Below the pieces are notes generated by a model. The model was not told the origin of the DNA, ran no database searches, and saw only the letters and a list, made by a program, of their open reading frames with translations. DNA of 64,000 nucleotides from Streptomyces marinisediminis (GTDB lineage Bacteria; Actinomycetota; Actinomycetes; Streptomycetales; Streptomycetaceae): NCBI RefSeq assembly GCF_026262575.1, contig NZ_JAPKFL010000005.1, positions 1 to 64,000 on the forward strand, written 5' to 3'. Each line of letters opens with the position of its first letter. The stretch's first letter is position 1. The translations under genes and the position numbers were made by a program. Below are positions 25,149 to 33,039 of this stretch, piece by piece.

Positions 25149-26906
25149 GTGACCGGTGCCCAGCAGACGCGTGACGCCCTCGGGGCCACTCCGTGGCCGA
25201 CCCGCGCGTCCGTTCCGCCCCGGGCCGGAGGGCGGCGGGCCGACGGCCCCGCCACGGGCGCGCGCCGCACCACGGTGGAGATCTCCACCTCGGCCATGCC
25301 GTACCTGCTGCACCACTGCGTCGTCCCGCAGCGGCCGGGCTGGCCCGAGAGTGCCGACCGCCGCCCGGTCGTACCGGCGGGCACCGTGCTGCGGCACCTG
25401 CTGGACGGGGCCGAACGAGCGGCTCCCGGCGCCCGCGCGGTCGGTCTGCGGCAGGTCAGGTTCGACCGGTGGGTGGACGCCGTCCCCGCCTCCCGGGTGA
25501 CCCTCGCCGCCGCGCCGCAGGGCCGCGGCCGGATGGCGGTCGCCTTCGGCGCCCACGCCCGCGCGGGCGTCGAGCTGGCCGGCGGCTACCCGGCGCCCCC
25601 GGCGCCGTGGCCGCCACCGCGCGCCGAGCGGCTGCCCCGGGAGACGGCCGAGGAACTGTACGCCGACCGCTGGCTGTGCGCGGGCCCCGGGTACCGGGGC
25701 ATCGCCCGGCTGCTCGGCTCCGGCGCAGGCCAGGTGCGCGCGGGCCTGGTCGTGCCGCCCGCGCCCGGCGGGCTGCTGGACGCCGTGGGCCAGGTGCTCG
25801 TGTACGCGGTCCTGGCCGACGCCGCGAGCGCCCGGACGGTCGCGGTGCCCGTGCGGGTGCGCGGCGTGCGCTTCTTCGGGCCCGCCCCGCCGGTGGGCAC
25901 CGCGCTGGAGTGCCGGCTGCGGGTGACCCACCGCACCGCGACCGCCGTCCTGGCCGACGCCCAGCTCCTGATCTCCGGGGAGGTGTGGGCCCAGGTCAGC
26001 GGTTGGCAGGCGCGGTTGCTCGCGGGGCCGGACACCCGGGCGCCGGGCGGCTACCCCGAGCACCGCGCGCTGTCGGTGCCGCAGCCCGGGGGCTGGGTGC
26101 TGGTGCGCGACGCCTGGCCCGACCCGGCCTCGCGGGACGTCGTCATGCGCACCCAACTGGGCCGGGCGGAACGGGCGGAGTACGCCCGGCGGTCGCCGCA
26201 CGGGCGGCGGCAGTGGCTGCTGGGCCGGATCGCCGTCAAGGACGCCGTGCGCCACTGGCTGTGGGAGCGGGGCGCGGGCCCGGTGTTCCCGGCCGAACTC
26301 CGGGTGCGCGAGGACCCGGACGGCCGGGTGCGGGTCAGCGGCCTGCACGGGCGCGCCCTCCCCGACCTCGACGTCGACCTCGCGCACCGGGCCGACGCCG
26401 CCGTGGCCCTGGTCCGCCCGCGCCGCCCTGGCGCCCGCGATCACCGCGGACCGGGCATCGGCATCGAACTGCTCGCCCCCCGCCACGCGCCACGCGGGCC
26501 CGGCGCCGCCCGGGAGCCGGACGCCGCCCGGGAGCCCGACGCCGCGCCGGAGCCCGGCGGCGCGGCGTCCGGCGGCCCGGGCCCCGCGGACCTGCGCGCG
26601 GCGCGCCGGGCCGCCGCGGCCGCCGAGGGCGTCCGGCCGCGGGAGACGGCCGTCCTCGCCGTGGACGGCGACCGCCTCACCCTCGCCGCCGGCCACCGGC
26701 GCCGCGAGGTCCGCCGCGCGGAGGTGACCAGCCACACCCCGGGCGCGCCCGCCCGCCGCTACACCGTGGCCTGGACCACCGAGCCGCCCCCCGCTTCCGA
26801 CCCCGCGACCACACCCGGCGCGGCTCCCGACCCCGTCACCGCACCCCTCACCGCCCCCGACACCGCCCCCGACACCGCCCCCGACACCGCATCCGCAGAG
26901 AACTGA
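25149..26906 (+). CDS. Polyketide-type dehydratase fused to a phosphopantetheinyl-transferase-like domain
   Basis: The protein is about 585 residues. The first half looks like a double-hotdog PKS dehydratase (PS-DH): LLHHC followed by VVPAGTVL in the first hotdog, and LLDAVGQVLVYAVLAD in the second, where Asp is the usual catalytic acid. Residues about 360-450 contain LLGRIAVKDAVRHWLWE, FPAELRVREDPDGRV and GPGIGIELL, which resemble Sfp-type phosphopantetheinyl transferase motifs as in enediyne or PUFA synthase systems; the His of the first hotdog is in a degenerate setting. The C-terminus is low complexity. The start GTG at 25149 has GGAG seven bases upstream; GTG at 25143 is an alternative. 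No PKS or acyl carrier protein is adjacent. Confidence 0.6.
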   Translation: MTGAQQTRDALGATPWPTRASVPPRAGGRRADGPATGARRTTVEISTSAMPYLLHHCVVPQRPGWPESADRRPVVPAGTVLRHLLDGAERAAPGARAVGLRQVRFDRWVDAVPASRVTLAAAPQGRGRMAVAFGAHARAGVELAGGYPAPPAPWPPPRAERLPRETAEELYADRWLCAGPGYRGIARLLGSGAGQVRAGLVVPPAPGGLLDAVGQVLVYAVLADAASARTVAVPVRVRGVRFFGPAPPVGTALECRLRVTHRTATAVLADAQLLISGEVWAQVSGWQARLLAGPDTRAPGGYPEHRALSVPQPGGWVLVRDAWPDPASRDVVMRTQLGRAERAEYARRSPHGRRQWLLGRIAVKDAVRHWLWERGAGPVFPAELRVREDPDGRVRVSGLHGRALPDLDVDLAHRADAAVALVRPRRPGARDHRGPGIGIELLAPRHAPRGPGAAREPDAAREPDAAPEPGGAASGGPGPADLRAARRAAAAAEGVRPRETAVLAVDGDRLTLAAGHRRREVRRAEVTSHTPGAPARRYTVAWTTEPPPASDPATTPGAAPDPVTAPLTAPDTAPDTAPDTASAEN

Positions 26907-26913
26907 GGTCCGC

Positions 26914-28140
26914 ATGCACCGCTACCGAACACGTCTCCTGGCCGCCGCGGCCGCCCTCGCGCTGGCGGCCCCGGCGGGCAGCGCCCTGGCCGCACCGCGC
27001 GACGCCGCGCCGGCCCACCGCTCCGCCGCCGCCCCGGCGGAGGCGGCCGACGACTTCTACCTGCCGCCCGAGCCGCTGCCCCAGGGCCGCCCCGGCGACG
27101 TCATCCGGGCCCGCCCCGCGCAGGCGGGGCCGCCGACCGCGCGGCGGCTCGCGGACGCCTGGCAGGTGATGTACCACTCCACCGACGCGCTGGGCGAGCC
27201 GGCCGCGGTGACCGGGACCGTGCTCGTTCCCAAGGCGGTCGACCCCGCCGCCGCGCCGATCGTGGGCATGGGCCCGGGCACCCACGGCCCGGCGTTCCGC
27301 TGCGCGCCGTCCGGCATGATCGACGAGGGGATGTTCTACGAACAGCCCGCGCTCAACGAGATGCTGGCCGCCGGGTACGCCGTGGCGGTGACCGACTACG
27401 CGGGATACCGGCCCGAGCCGGAGACCACCTACGTGGTGGGGCACGCGATGGGCCCCGCCCTCATCGACGCCGTGCGGGCGGCCCAGCGGCTGCCGCAGGC
27501 CGGGTTGGCCGAGGACGCGCCGGTGGTCTTCCGCGGCTACTCCCAGGGCGGCGGCGCCGCGCTGTGGGCCGGACAGCTCCAGCCGGGCTACGCCCCCGAG
27601 CTGGAGGTGGCCGGGGTGGTCGGCGGCGGGGTGCCGGCCGATCTGGTGCAGGTGGCGCTCCCGCTGGAGGGCGCGGACGGCTTCGGGCTGCTGGCCTACT
27701 CGCTGATCGGCCTGGACAACGCGTACCCGGAACTGCGCCTGGACGCCTACCTCAACGACGCCGGGCGGGCGGCCTTCGCGGACATGGAGGCGGGCGACTG
27801 CACGGTGGAGCTGCTGCTGGACTACCGGGGCCGGGCGACCGGCGACTACCTGACGCGCAGCCCGTTCCTGGAGCCGGCGTGGCTGGAGCGGGTCGCGCAG
27901 AACCGGCTGGGCGGCGAGCCCGTCCCCGTCCCGGTGTTCCAGTACCACGTCACGCGGGACGAGCTGGTGCCCTACCGGCAGGCGACCACGCTGCGGGACG
28001 CCTACTGCGCGCAGGGCACCGAGGTCGTCTGGCGCGAGTACGCCGCCGACCACATCACCGGCGTCATCCGGGGCAACGCCGACGCGATGGCCTTCATCGC
28101 CGACCGCCTCGCCGGCGCTCCGGTGGAGGGCGGCTGCTGA
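26914..28140 (+). CDS. Secreted lipase (LIP family)
   Basis: The 408-residue protein has a signal peptide (about 1-27) and an alpha/beta-hydrolase fold of the secretory lipase family. The nucleophile is Ser210 in GYSQGG, the likely acid is Asp349 in VTRDELVP, and the likely base is His380 in ADHITG. It should hydrolyse triglycerides or other acyl esters outside the cell. It starts 7 bases after the preceding gene, so the two are cotranscribed. Release of fatty acids or sterols next to an MCE importer is a plausible link, but an inference. Confidence 0.88.
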   Translation: MHRYRTRLLAAAAALALAAPAGSALAAPRDAAPAHRSAAAPAEAADDFYLPPEPLPQGRPGDVIRARPAQAGPPTARRLADAWQVMYHSTDALGEPAAVTGTVLVPKAVDPAAAPIVGMGPGTHGPAFRCAPSGMIDEGMFYEQPALNEMLAAGYAVAVTDYAGYRPEPETTYVVGHAMGPALIDAVRAAQRLPQAGLAEDAPVVFRGYSQGGGAALWAGQLQPGYAPELEVAGVVGGGVPADLVQVALPLEGADGFGLLAYSLIGLDNAYPELRLDAYLNDAGRAAFADMEAGDCTVELLLDYRGRATGDYLTRSPFLEPAWLERVAQNRLGGEPVPVPVFQYHVTRDELVPYRQATTLRDAYCAQGTEVVWREYAADHITGVIRGNADAMAFIADRLAGAPVEGGC

Positions 28141-28144
28141 CCGG

Positions 28145-28176
28145 GGCCGGCGTCCGCACCCGGGCGGACGCCGGCC
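28145..28176. terminator. Hairpin terminator of the lipase transcript
   Basis: Perfect 13-bp arms GGCCGGCGTCCGC (28145-28157) and GCGGACGCCGGCC (28164-28176) with a 6-base loop start 4 bases after the lipase stop. It lies between convergent genes and may work in both directions. Confidence 0.8.
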
Positions 28177-28232
28177 GCTTCGGCCGTGCGCGGACGGCGC
28201 CGGGCCGGGCCGTGGGCCGGGGGACCGCCGGC

Positions 28233-29498
28233 TCAGTGCTCCGGGTGCGGCCGGGGCCCGGAGCCGGGCAGCGGCAGCACCGGTTCGCCGCGCAGCTCCA
28301 GGGCGCGCAGCACGCTCTCGGTGGCGAACCGCTGGCCCAGGTCCCCCAGCCGGTCGCCGAAGGCGCGCTCCAGCAGCCGCAGCCGATAGCGCACGGTCTG
28401 CGGGTGCAGGTGCAGCACCTCGGCCATCTGCGCCGCGTTGCCGCGGGTGGCCAACCACGCCCGCAGTGTCTCCAGCAGCCGCTCGCGGCGGGTCTCGGTC
28501 AGCGCGGCGAGCGGCGCGAGCTGACGGCGGGCCAGGTGGTCGGTCAGCGCCCGGTCGGCGGTGAGCCAGAGGGTGAGCAGGTGGTCCTCGCAGAACGTGA
28601 CCGGGCGGCGCGGGATCGCGCCGGTGTCCACCAGCTCCAGCGCCTGCCGGGCCCAGCGCAGCGACTCGGCCGCCTTGCCGGTGGGGACGGTCAGCCCCAC
28701 GGTGGCCAGCATGTCGGCCGGCGCCGTCTCCAGCACCGCCCGGCGGTCGGCGTCGACCGGACCGGGGATCAGGGCGTGCGGCGCCGCGTGGGTGAGGTCG
28801 GCGAGCACGTCGGCGCCGAGCATGCTGCGCCGGGGCGGCGCCTGCGGGCTGAAGGCCACCAGCGTCACCTCGGCGGGCAGCGGCCAGCGGGCCTGCTCGG
28901 CGAGCGCGCTGAGCCGCGTGTGCGGCACGGCGGGCCCGGCCAGCAGGAGCCGCAGCAGTTGCCGGCGCAACCCGTCCTGGCCGCTGCCCATCTCGGCGCG
29001 CGCCTCGGCGTACCCCTCGCGGGCGACCGCGCTCAGCTCGTCGACGTAGCCGAAGAGCGCGTCGGCGAAGGACAGCAGCGCGTGCGAGGACAGCCGGTAG
29101 CGCTGGCCCAGCCCCCGGGCGCGGCGCAGGGCCACCCGCGCGCCGATGCGGAACGCCGCCTGGAGGTCGTCCAGGCTGCGGCCCTCGTAGGCCTCGAAGC
29201 GGGCGATGCGCCGCCACATGGCGTCGCGGCGCGCGGTGGACGCCGCGGGCGAGCGCACCCGCTCGGCGAAGGAGGTGATCGTCAGCTCCACGCCGAGGCG
29301 GCAGGCGCGGGAGTAGGGCCCTTCGAGGTAGTCGGCGTAGTGGGGGACACCGCGCTTGATCTCGGCGCAGATCTCCTGGATGAGCGCGGGCAGTTCGGAG
29401 CGCAGGGTGTCCGCGAGCTCCCGGGGCAGCGGGAACGGCGCCTCCTGCGGGGCGACGCGGGCGGGGCGCGTGGCGGGCCTGGGCGGGTGCGTCGGCAT
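28233..29498 (-). CDS. PucR-type transcriptional regulator 2
   Basis: The 421-residue protein has the PucR helix-turn-helix at the C-terminus (LLETLRAWLATRGNAAQMAE, then LHLHPQTVRYRLRLL). It is a close paralogue of the protein at 2544-3791: SPAASTARRD, ADALFGYVDEL and RWARQALELVD are nearly identical in both. The start at 29498 has a good ribosome site (GAGGGGAG). The two copies bracket the MCE/DUF6801/lipase block and both read leftward. The target is unknown. Confidence 0.88.
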   Translation of the reverse strand: MPTHPPRPATRPARVAPQEAPFPLPRELADTLRSELPALIQEICAEIKRGVPHYADYLEGPYSRACRLGVELTITSFAERVRSPAASTARRDAMWRRIARFEAYEGRSLDDLQAAFRIGARVALRRARGLGQRYRLSSHALLSFADALFGYVDELSAVAREGYAEARAEMGSGQDGLRRQLLRLLLAGPAVPHTRLSALAEQARWPLPAEVTLVAFSPQAPPRRSMLGADVLADLTHAAPHALIPGPVDADRRAVLETAPADMLATVGLTVPTGKAAESLRWARQALELVDTGAIPRRPVTFCEDHLLTLWLTADRALTDHLARRQLAPLAALTETRRERLLETLRAWLATRGNAAQMAEVLHLHPQTVRYRLRLLERAFGDRLGDLGQRFATESVLRALELRGEPVLPLPGSGPRPHPEH

Positions 29499-29518
29499 GG
29501 ATTCTCCCCTCACCACTG

Positions 29519-29566
29519 CCGTGCGGGGGCACCGCCATGGGTCGGCTGGGCGGCGCCCCCGCACGG
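29519..29566. terminator. Hairpin terminator of the dehydrogenase operon
   Basis: Arms CCGTGCGGGGGC (29519-29530) and GCCCCCGCACGG (29555-29566), extended inwards by CCGCC (29532-29536) and GGCGG (29549-29553). It lies just beyond the stop of the acyl-CoA dehydrogenase gene on the minus strand, upstream of pucR 2. Confidence 0.75.
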
Positions 29567-29567
29567 G

Positions 29568-30782
29568 TCAGCGGATGTTCCTGCCCGAGATGGCCCGGGC
29601 GATGACGAGTCGCTGGATCTCGCTGGTGCCTTCGAAGATGGTGTAGATCTTCGCGTCCCGGTACATCCGCTCCACCGGGTGCTCGCGGCTGTAACCGGCG
29701 CCGCCGAGGATCTGGACGGCCTTCCCGGTGGCGGCCACGGCCAGTTCGCCGGCGCGCAGCTTGGCCATCGAGCCCTGGGCGGCGGTGAACTCCTTGTCCG
29801 TGCGCGCCATCCACGCGCCCTGCCAGATCAGCAGCCGCACGGCCTCGATCTCGGTGCGCAGGTCGGCGAGGGCGAAGGCGATCGCCTGGTGGTCGACGAT
29901 GGGACGGCCGAACGCCTCCCGCTCGCCGGCGTAGCCCAGGGCGTACTCGTAGGCGGCGCGGGCGATGCCCAGGGCCTGGGCGCCGACGGTGGGCCGGCTG
30001 ACCTCGAAGGTGGCCATGGCGGCCTGCCCCTTGGCCCCGCGCCCCTCCCGGGCGCGGGCCAGGCGGGCCTCGAGCCGCTCACGCCCGCCCAGCAGGCAGT
30101 GCCCGGGCACCCGGACGTCGTCGAGGAAGACGTCGGCGGTGTGCGAGGCGCGCAACCCCAGCTTCTTGATCTTGCGGTTGCCCACCAGCCCCTCGGTGCC
30201 GGGCGGCACGACGAACGCCGCCTGGCCGCGGGCGCCGAGCTCGGGGTCGACCGAGGCGACGACGACGTGGACGTCGGCGATGCCCCCGTTGGTGATCCAC
30301 GCCTTCTGGCCGTTGAGCACCCACGTGTCGCGCGCCTCGTCGTAGCGGGCGCGGGTGCGCATCGCCGACACGTCGGAGCCGGCCTGCGGCTCGGAGACGC
30401 AGAAGGCGGCGAGCTGGGGCCGCGCGGCGTCGCCGTAGCACTGGGGCAGCCACTCGGCCATCTGGTCCGGGGTGCCGGAGGCGAAGATCCCGGCGGCGGC
30501 GAGCGAGGTGCCGAACAGCGCCATGCCGATGCCCGCGTCGCCCCAGAACAGTTCCTCGTTGGCGATCTGCAGGGAGAGCCCGGAGGGGTCCCCGTACATC
30601 TCGGCCAGCGACTCGAAGCCGTACAGGCCGATCCGTGCGGCCTCCTTGACGACGGGCCAGGGGGTCTCCTCGCGTTCGTCCCACTCGGCCGCGGCCGGAC
30701 GGACCACGTCGGCGGCGAAGCCGTGCACCCAGGCGCGCAGGTCCTGCTGCTCTTCGGTCAGGTCGAGGGAGAATCCGTTCAC
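29568..30782 (-). CDS. Acyl-CoA dehydrogenase
   Basis: The 404-residue flavoprotein oxidises acyl-CoA to enoyl-CoA. It shows the family signatures CVSEPQAGSDVSAMRT and QKAWITNGG (FAD and substrate region), GREAFGRPIVDHQAI-like helix, QILGGAGYSREHPVERMYRDA, and the ending FEGTSEIQRLVIARAI, whose Glu is the usual catalytic base. The length is normal for short to medium acyl-CoA dehydrogenases. The start is GTG at 30782 with GAGGAGG upstream. It is 28 bases from the SCP2 gene on the same strand. Substrate is unknown; the SCP2 neighbour suggests a sterol or long-chain acyl-CoA. Confidence 0.93.
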   Translation of the reverse strand: MNGFSLDLTEEQQDLRAWVHGFAADVVRPAAAEWDEREETPWPVVKEAARIGLYGFESLAEMYGDPSGLSLQIANEELFWGDAGIGMALFGTSLAAAGIFASGTPDQMAEWLPQCYGDAARPQLAAFCVSEPQAGSDVSAMRTRARYDEARDTWVLNGQKAWITNGGIADVHVVVASVDPELGARGQAAFVVPPGTEGLVGNRKIKKLGLRASHTADVFLDDVRVPGHCLLGGRERLEARLARAREGRGAKGQAAMATFEVSRPTVGAQALGIARAAYEYALGYAGEREAFGRPIVDHQAIAFALADLRTEIEAVRLLIWQGAWMARTDKEFTAAQGSMAKLRAGELAVAATGKAVQILGGAGYSREHPVERMYRDAKIYTIFEGTSEIQRLVIARAISGRNIR

Positions 30783-30810
30783 GCCGCTGCCTCCTCGGGT
30801 GCCGCCCGGT

Positions 30811-31272
30811 TCACGGTGTGGGCAGGTCGAACAGGCGGGTGAGCCCGGAGGCCAGGCCCACGTCACCGGCGACCGTGAGTTTGCGGGTCATGAACATCGT
30901 CACCGGGGAGCCGTTGCCGGAGACGAGCTTGAGGAACTCCGCGTCGCCCATGATCAGGCTCACGCGGGGCTCGGTCTCGCCGCGGCCCTCGCGGACGGTG
31001 CAGGTGCCCGCGTCGATGAGCGTCTCGTACACCGCCTCGGACTCGCCGGTGATCTTCCACCGGATGAGCGCGGTGAGCGTGCCGGCGCGCTCGGGGCGGA
31101 ACTGCCGCTCCATGCGGGAGAAGATCTCCGAGAGCGCACGGGCGCGGAAGTCACCCCGCATCACTTCGTTGATCTCCTTGGCGGAGAGTTTTTTCACCAG
31201 CCGGGCGAACTCCTCGGGGGAGACGCTCGCGAAGTCCAGGTCGGCCAGGTCGCCGCCGGTCGTATCGGCCAT
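30811..31272 (-). CDS. SCP2 sterol-binding domain protein
   Basis: The 153-residue protein contains an SCP2 domain: FSRMERQFRPERAGTLTALI, WKITGESEAVYE, then RVSLIMGDAEFLKLVSGNGSP and FMTRKLTVAGDVGLA. SCP2 proteins bind sterols or fatty acyl-CoA in a hydrophobic pocket. It is the first gene of a two-gene operon with the acyl-CoA dehydrogenase. The TetR-type tandem operator (31303-31349) lies directly upstream and is shared with the divergent tetR. Confidence 0.88.
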   Translation of the reverse strand: MADTTGGDLADLDFASVSPEEFARLVKKLSAKEINEVMRGDFRARALSEIFSRMERQFRPERAGTLTALIRWKITGESEAVYETLIDAGTCTVREGRGETEPRVSLIMGDAEFLKLVSGNGSPVTMFMTRKLTVAGDVGLASGLTRLFDLPTP

Positions 31273-31302
31273 GGGGGACGTCCTTCGTTCGCTCGACAAG
31301 AG

Positions 31303-31349
31303 CTTACTGTGAAGTAAGTTTACTGCGTAGTAAGATTACGACAACGTAG
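31303..31349. promoter_or_regulatory. Tandem TetR-type operator, 16-base period
   Basis: CTTAC-N6-GTAAG (31303-31318) is followed immediately by TTTAC-N6-GTAAG (31319-31334). A third, degenerate unit ATTAC-N6-GTAGG (31335-31350) continues the exact 16-base period. The array fills the space between the divergent SCP2 and tetR starts. Overlap with both promoters predicts autoregulation plus control of the SCP2/dehydrogenase operon. Confidence 0.75.
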
Positions 31350-31363
31350 GTAGGCTGGCAAGG

Positions 31364-32059
31364 GTGACGGACAAACGCAGGCGACGCGTGCCCCGGCAGG
31401 TCCGGGAGCAGCAGATGATCGACGTGGCCGTTCGGGTCTTCGCCAAGCGCGGCTACCACGCCGCCTCGGTGGACGAGATCGCCGACCTGGCGGGGGTCTC
31501 CAAGCCGATGGTGTACCTCTACATGGACTCCAAGGAGGGACTCTTCGTCGCCTGCGTGCGGCGTGAGGCGCAGCGGCTGGCGGAGGCCTTCCAGGGCGCG
31601 GCGAAGGGGAACGTCACGCCGGACATGCGGCTGCGCGCCGGCCTCGGCGCCTTCTTCGGCTTCGTCCAGGAGCACCGCGAGAGCTGGGTGGTGCTGCACC
31701 GGCAGGCCGCGGAGCTGACCGAGGCCATCACCCGGGAGGTGGCCCAGGCCCGGCGCATGGTGATGAGCGAGGTGGCCGGGCTGGTCTGGGAGGGCATCTC
31801 GCAGAGCCCCAACCCGGCCGGACTCGACGCCGAGGACGCCGACTTCGTCTCGCACGCCCTGGTGGGCGCGGCCGACTCGCTCACGGACTGGCTGGACCGC
31901 CACCCCGGGGAGTCCAGCGAGCGCGTCACCCTGCGCCTGATGAACATGGCCTGGGTCGGCATGCGCAACGTGCTGGAGGGCGAGGTGTGGGTCCCGCCCG
32001 CGGGATCCCCCGAGGAGGCGGCGGTCTTCCCGGTGTCCGCCGGCCGCACCGAGACCTGA
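31364..32059 (+). CDS. TetR family regulator of lipid metabolism genes
   Basis: The 231-residue protein has a TetR DNA-binding domain (about 12-62; MIDVAVRVFAKRGYHAASVD and GVSKPMVYLYMDSKEGLF). The C-terminal ligand domain resembles regulators of acyl-CoA metabolism. It starts at GTG 31364, with AAGG six bases upstream. It is divergent from SCP2/acyl-CoA dehydrogenase, and operators of identical layout lie at the htdX-fabG4/fadA2 divergent promoter. Ligand probably an acyl-CoA or sterol-CoA, by analogy; unproven. Confidence 0.9.
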   Translation: MTDKRRRRVPRQVREQQMIDVAVRVFAKRGYHAASVDEIADLAGVSKPMVYLYMDSKEGLFVACVRREAQRLAEAFQGAAKGNVTPDMRLRAGLGAFFGFVQEHRESWVVLHRQAAELTEAITREVAQARRMVMSEVAGLVWEGISQSPNPAGLDAEDADFVSHALVGAADSLTDWLDRHPGESSERVTLRLMNMAWVGMRNVLEGEVWVPPAGSPEEAAVFPVSAGRTET

Positions 32060-32101
32060 CGGCGGTGCGCGGCGCGGGGGCCGACCGGGGTCTTTCCGGG
32101 G

Positions 32102-33034
32102 TCAGCCCGGGTCGGCCGGGGTCAGCAGCCCGCGCAGGTGCTCGCGGTCCCCGTCCGGTGAGCGCAGCGCGAAGCGGTGCCCGCCGGCCGCGCGGACGGC
32201 GGTGAAGCGGACGTGGGCGGGCAGCGGCACCGGCGCGCGGAAGGAGACCTCGGCGCGGCAGGCCGGCGGCAGCACGTCCTCCAGCGCGGCCAGGCAGCGG
32301 GCCTTGGACCACATCCCGTGGACGATGGCCCTCGGGAAGCCGAACGGCCGCGCGGTCAGCGGGTGCAGGTGGATCGGGTTGCGGTCCCCGGTCGCGGAGG
32401 CGTACGCCCGCCCGGTGCCGGCGGGCACCCGCCAGCGTTCGTCCCGGTCCGGCGCGCCCTCGTCCGGGCCGGCGGCGGGGTCCGGCCCGGCGGCCGCGGC
32501 GTCGTGGTGCGCCGCCGGGCCGGCCGCCGCGCCGCCGCCGGACGGCGCCCCGGACGCGCCGTCGGTGGGGCGGCCGCGGTGCAGGTAGGTGCTGGCCGAG
32601 CGCCACACGACCCCGGTGGGGTCGGCCGCCTCGGCGAGCACCTCGAACGCCGTCCCCCGGCGGTGCGGCACCGTGTCGCCCAGGCGTACCCGGTAGGTCA
32701 GGGACTCGGTGGCCTCCAGCGGGCGCACGCGTTCGACGCGGTTGGCCACGTGCACCAGGCCGAGCAGCGGGTAGGGGAAGTCCCGGCGCGCCATCAGGGC
32801 CATCGACAGCGGGAACGCCACCACGTGCGGATAGGTCAGGGGCAGCCACGGCCCCTCCGCGAAGCCGCACACCCGCGCGTAGCGGCGCACGTGGCGGGCG
32901 TCGGGACGGGCGGTGACCAGGAGTTCCGCCCGGGGCGGCGGCCCGCTCGCCCGGCGCCTGGGCCGGACGGCGCGCGCGTAGAGCGGGGCCAGACGGGGTA
33001 CGGAGCGCAGTTCGCGGACCGGCACGGTGCTCAT
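32102..33034 (-). CDS. htdX: MaoC-type (R)-hydratase, HtdX-like
   Basis: The 310-residue protein has two hotdog halves. The C-terminal half carries the hydratase 2 motif YASATGDRNPIHLHPLTARP (Asp217, His222), followed by GFPRAIVHGMWS. A Gly/Ala/Pro-rich linker (about 155-195) separates the halves. It hydrates enoyl-thioesters to (R)-3-hydroxyacyl-thioesters. It starts 5 bases after the FabG4-type gene, as in Mycobacterium tuberculosis Rv0241c (HtdX)-Rv0242c (FabG4), divergent from Rv0243 (FadA2). Confidence 0.85.
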   Translation of the reverse strand: MSTVPVRELRSVPRLAPLYARAVRPRRRASGPPPRAELLVTARPDARHVRRYARVCGFAEGPWLPLTYPHVVAFPLSMALMARRDFPYPLLGLVHVANRVERVRPLEATESLTYRVRLGDTVPHRRGTAFEVLAEAADPTGVVWRSASTYLHRGRPTDGASGAPSGGGAAAGPAAHHDAAAAGPDPAAGPDEGAPDRDERWRVPAGTGRAYASATGDRNPIHLHPLTARPFGFPRAIVHGMWSKARCLAALEDVLPPACRAEVSFRAPVPLPAHVRFTAVRAAGGHRFALRSPDGDREHLRGLLTPADPG

Positions 33035-33039
33035 CGCCC

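Noticed and set aside
25149..26906. AfsA/ScbA-type butyrolactone synthase as an alternative for this hotdog protein
   Set aside because: AfsA proteins are about 300 residues with two AfsA repeats, and no butyrolactone receptor gene is adjacent. The second-hotdog DAVGQ motif suits PS-DH better.
27564..30842. A 1092-residue open frame antisense or out of frame to lipase, pucR 2 and dehydrogenase
   Set aside because: The product is low complexity and overlaps genes with full catalytic motifs on the proper strand. It is a shadow.
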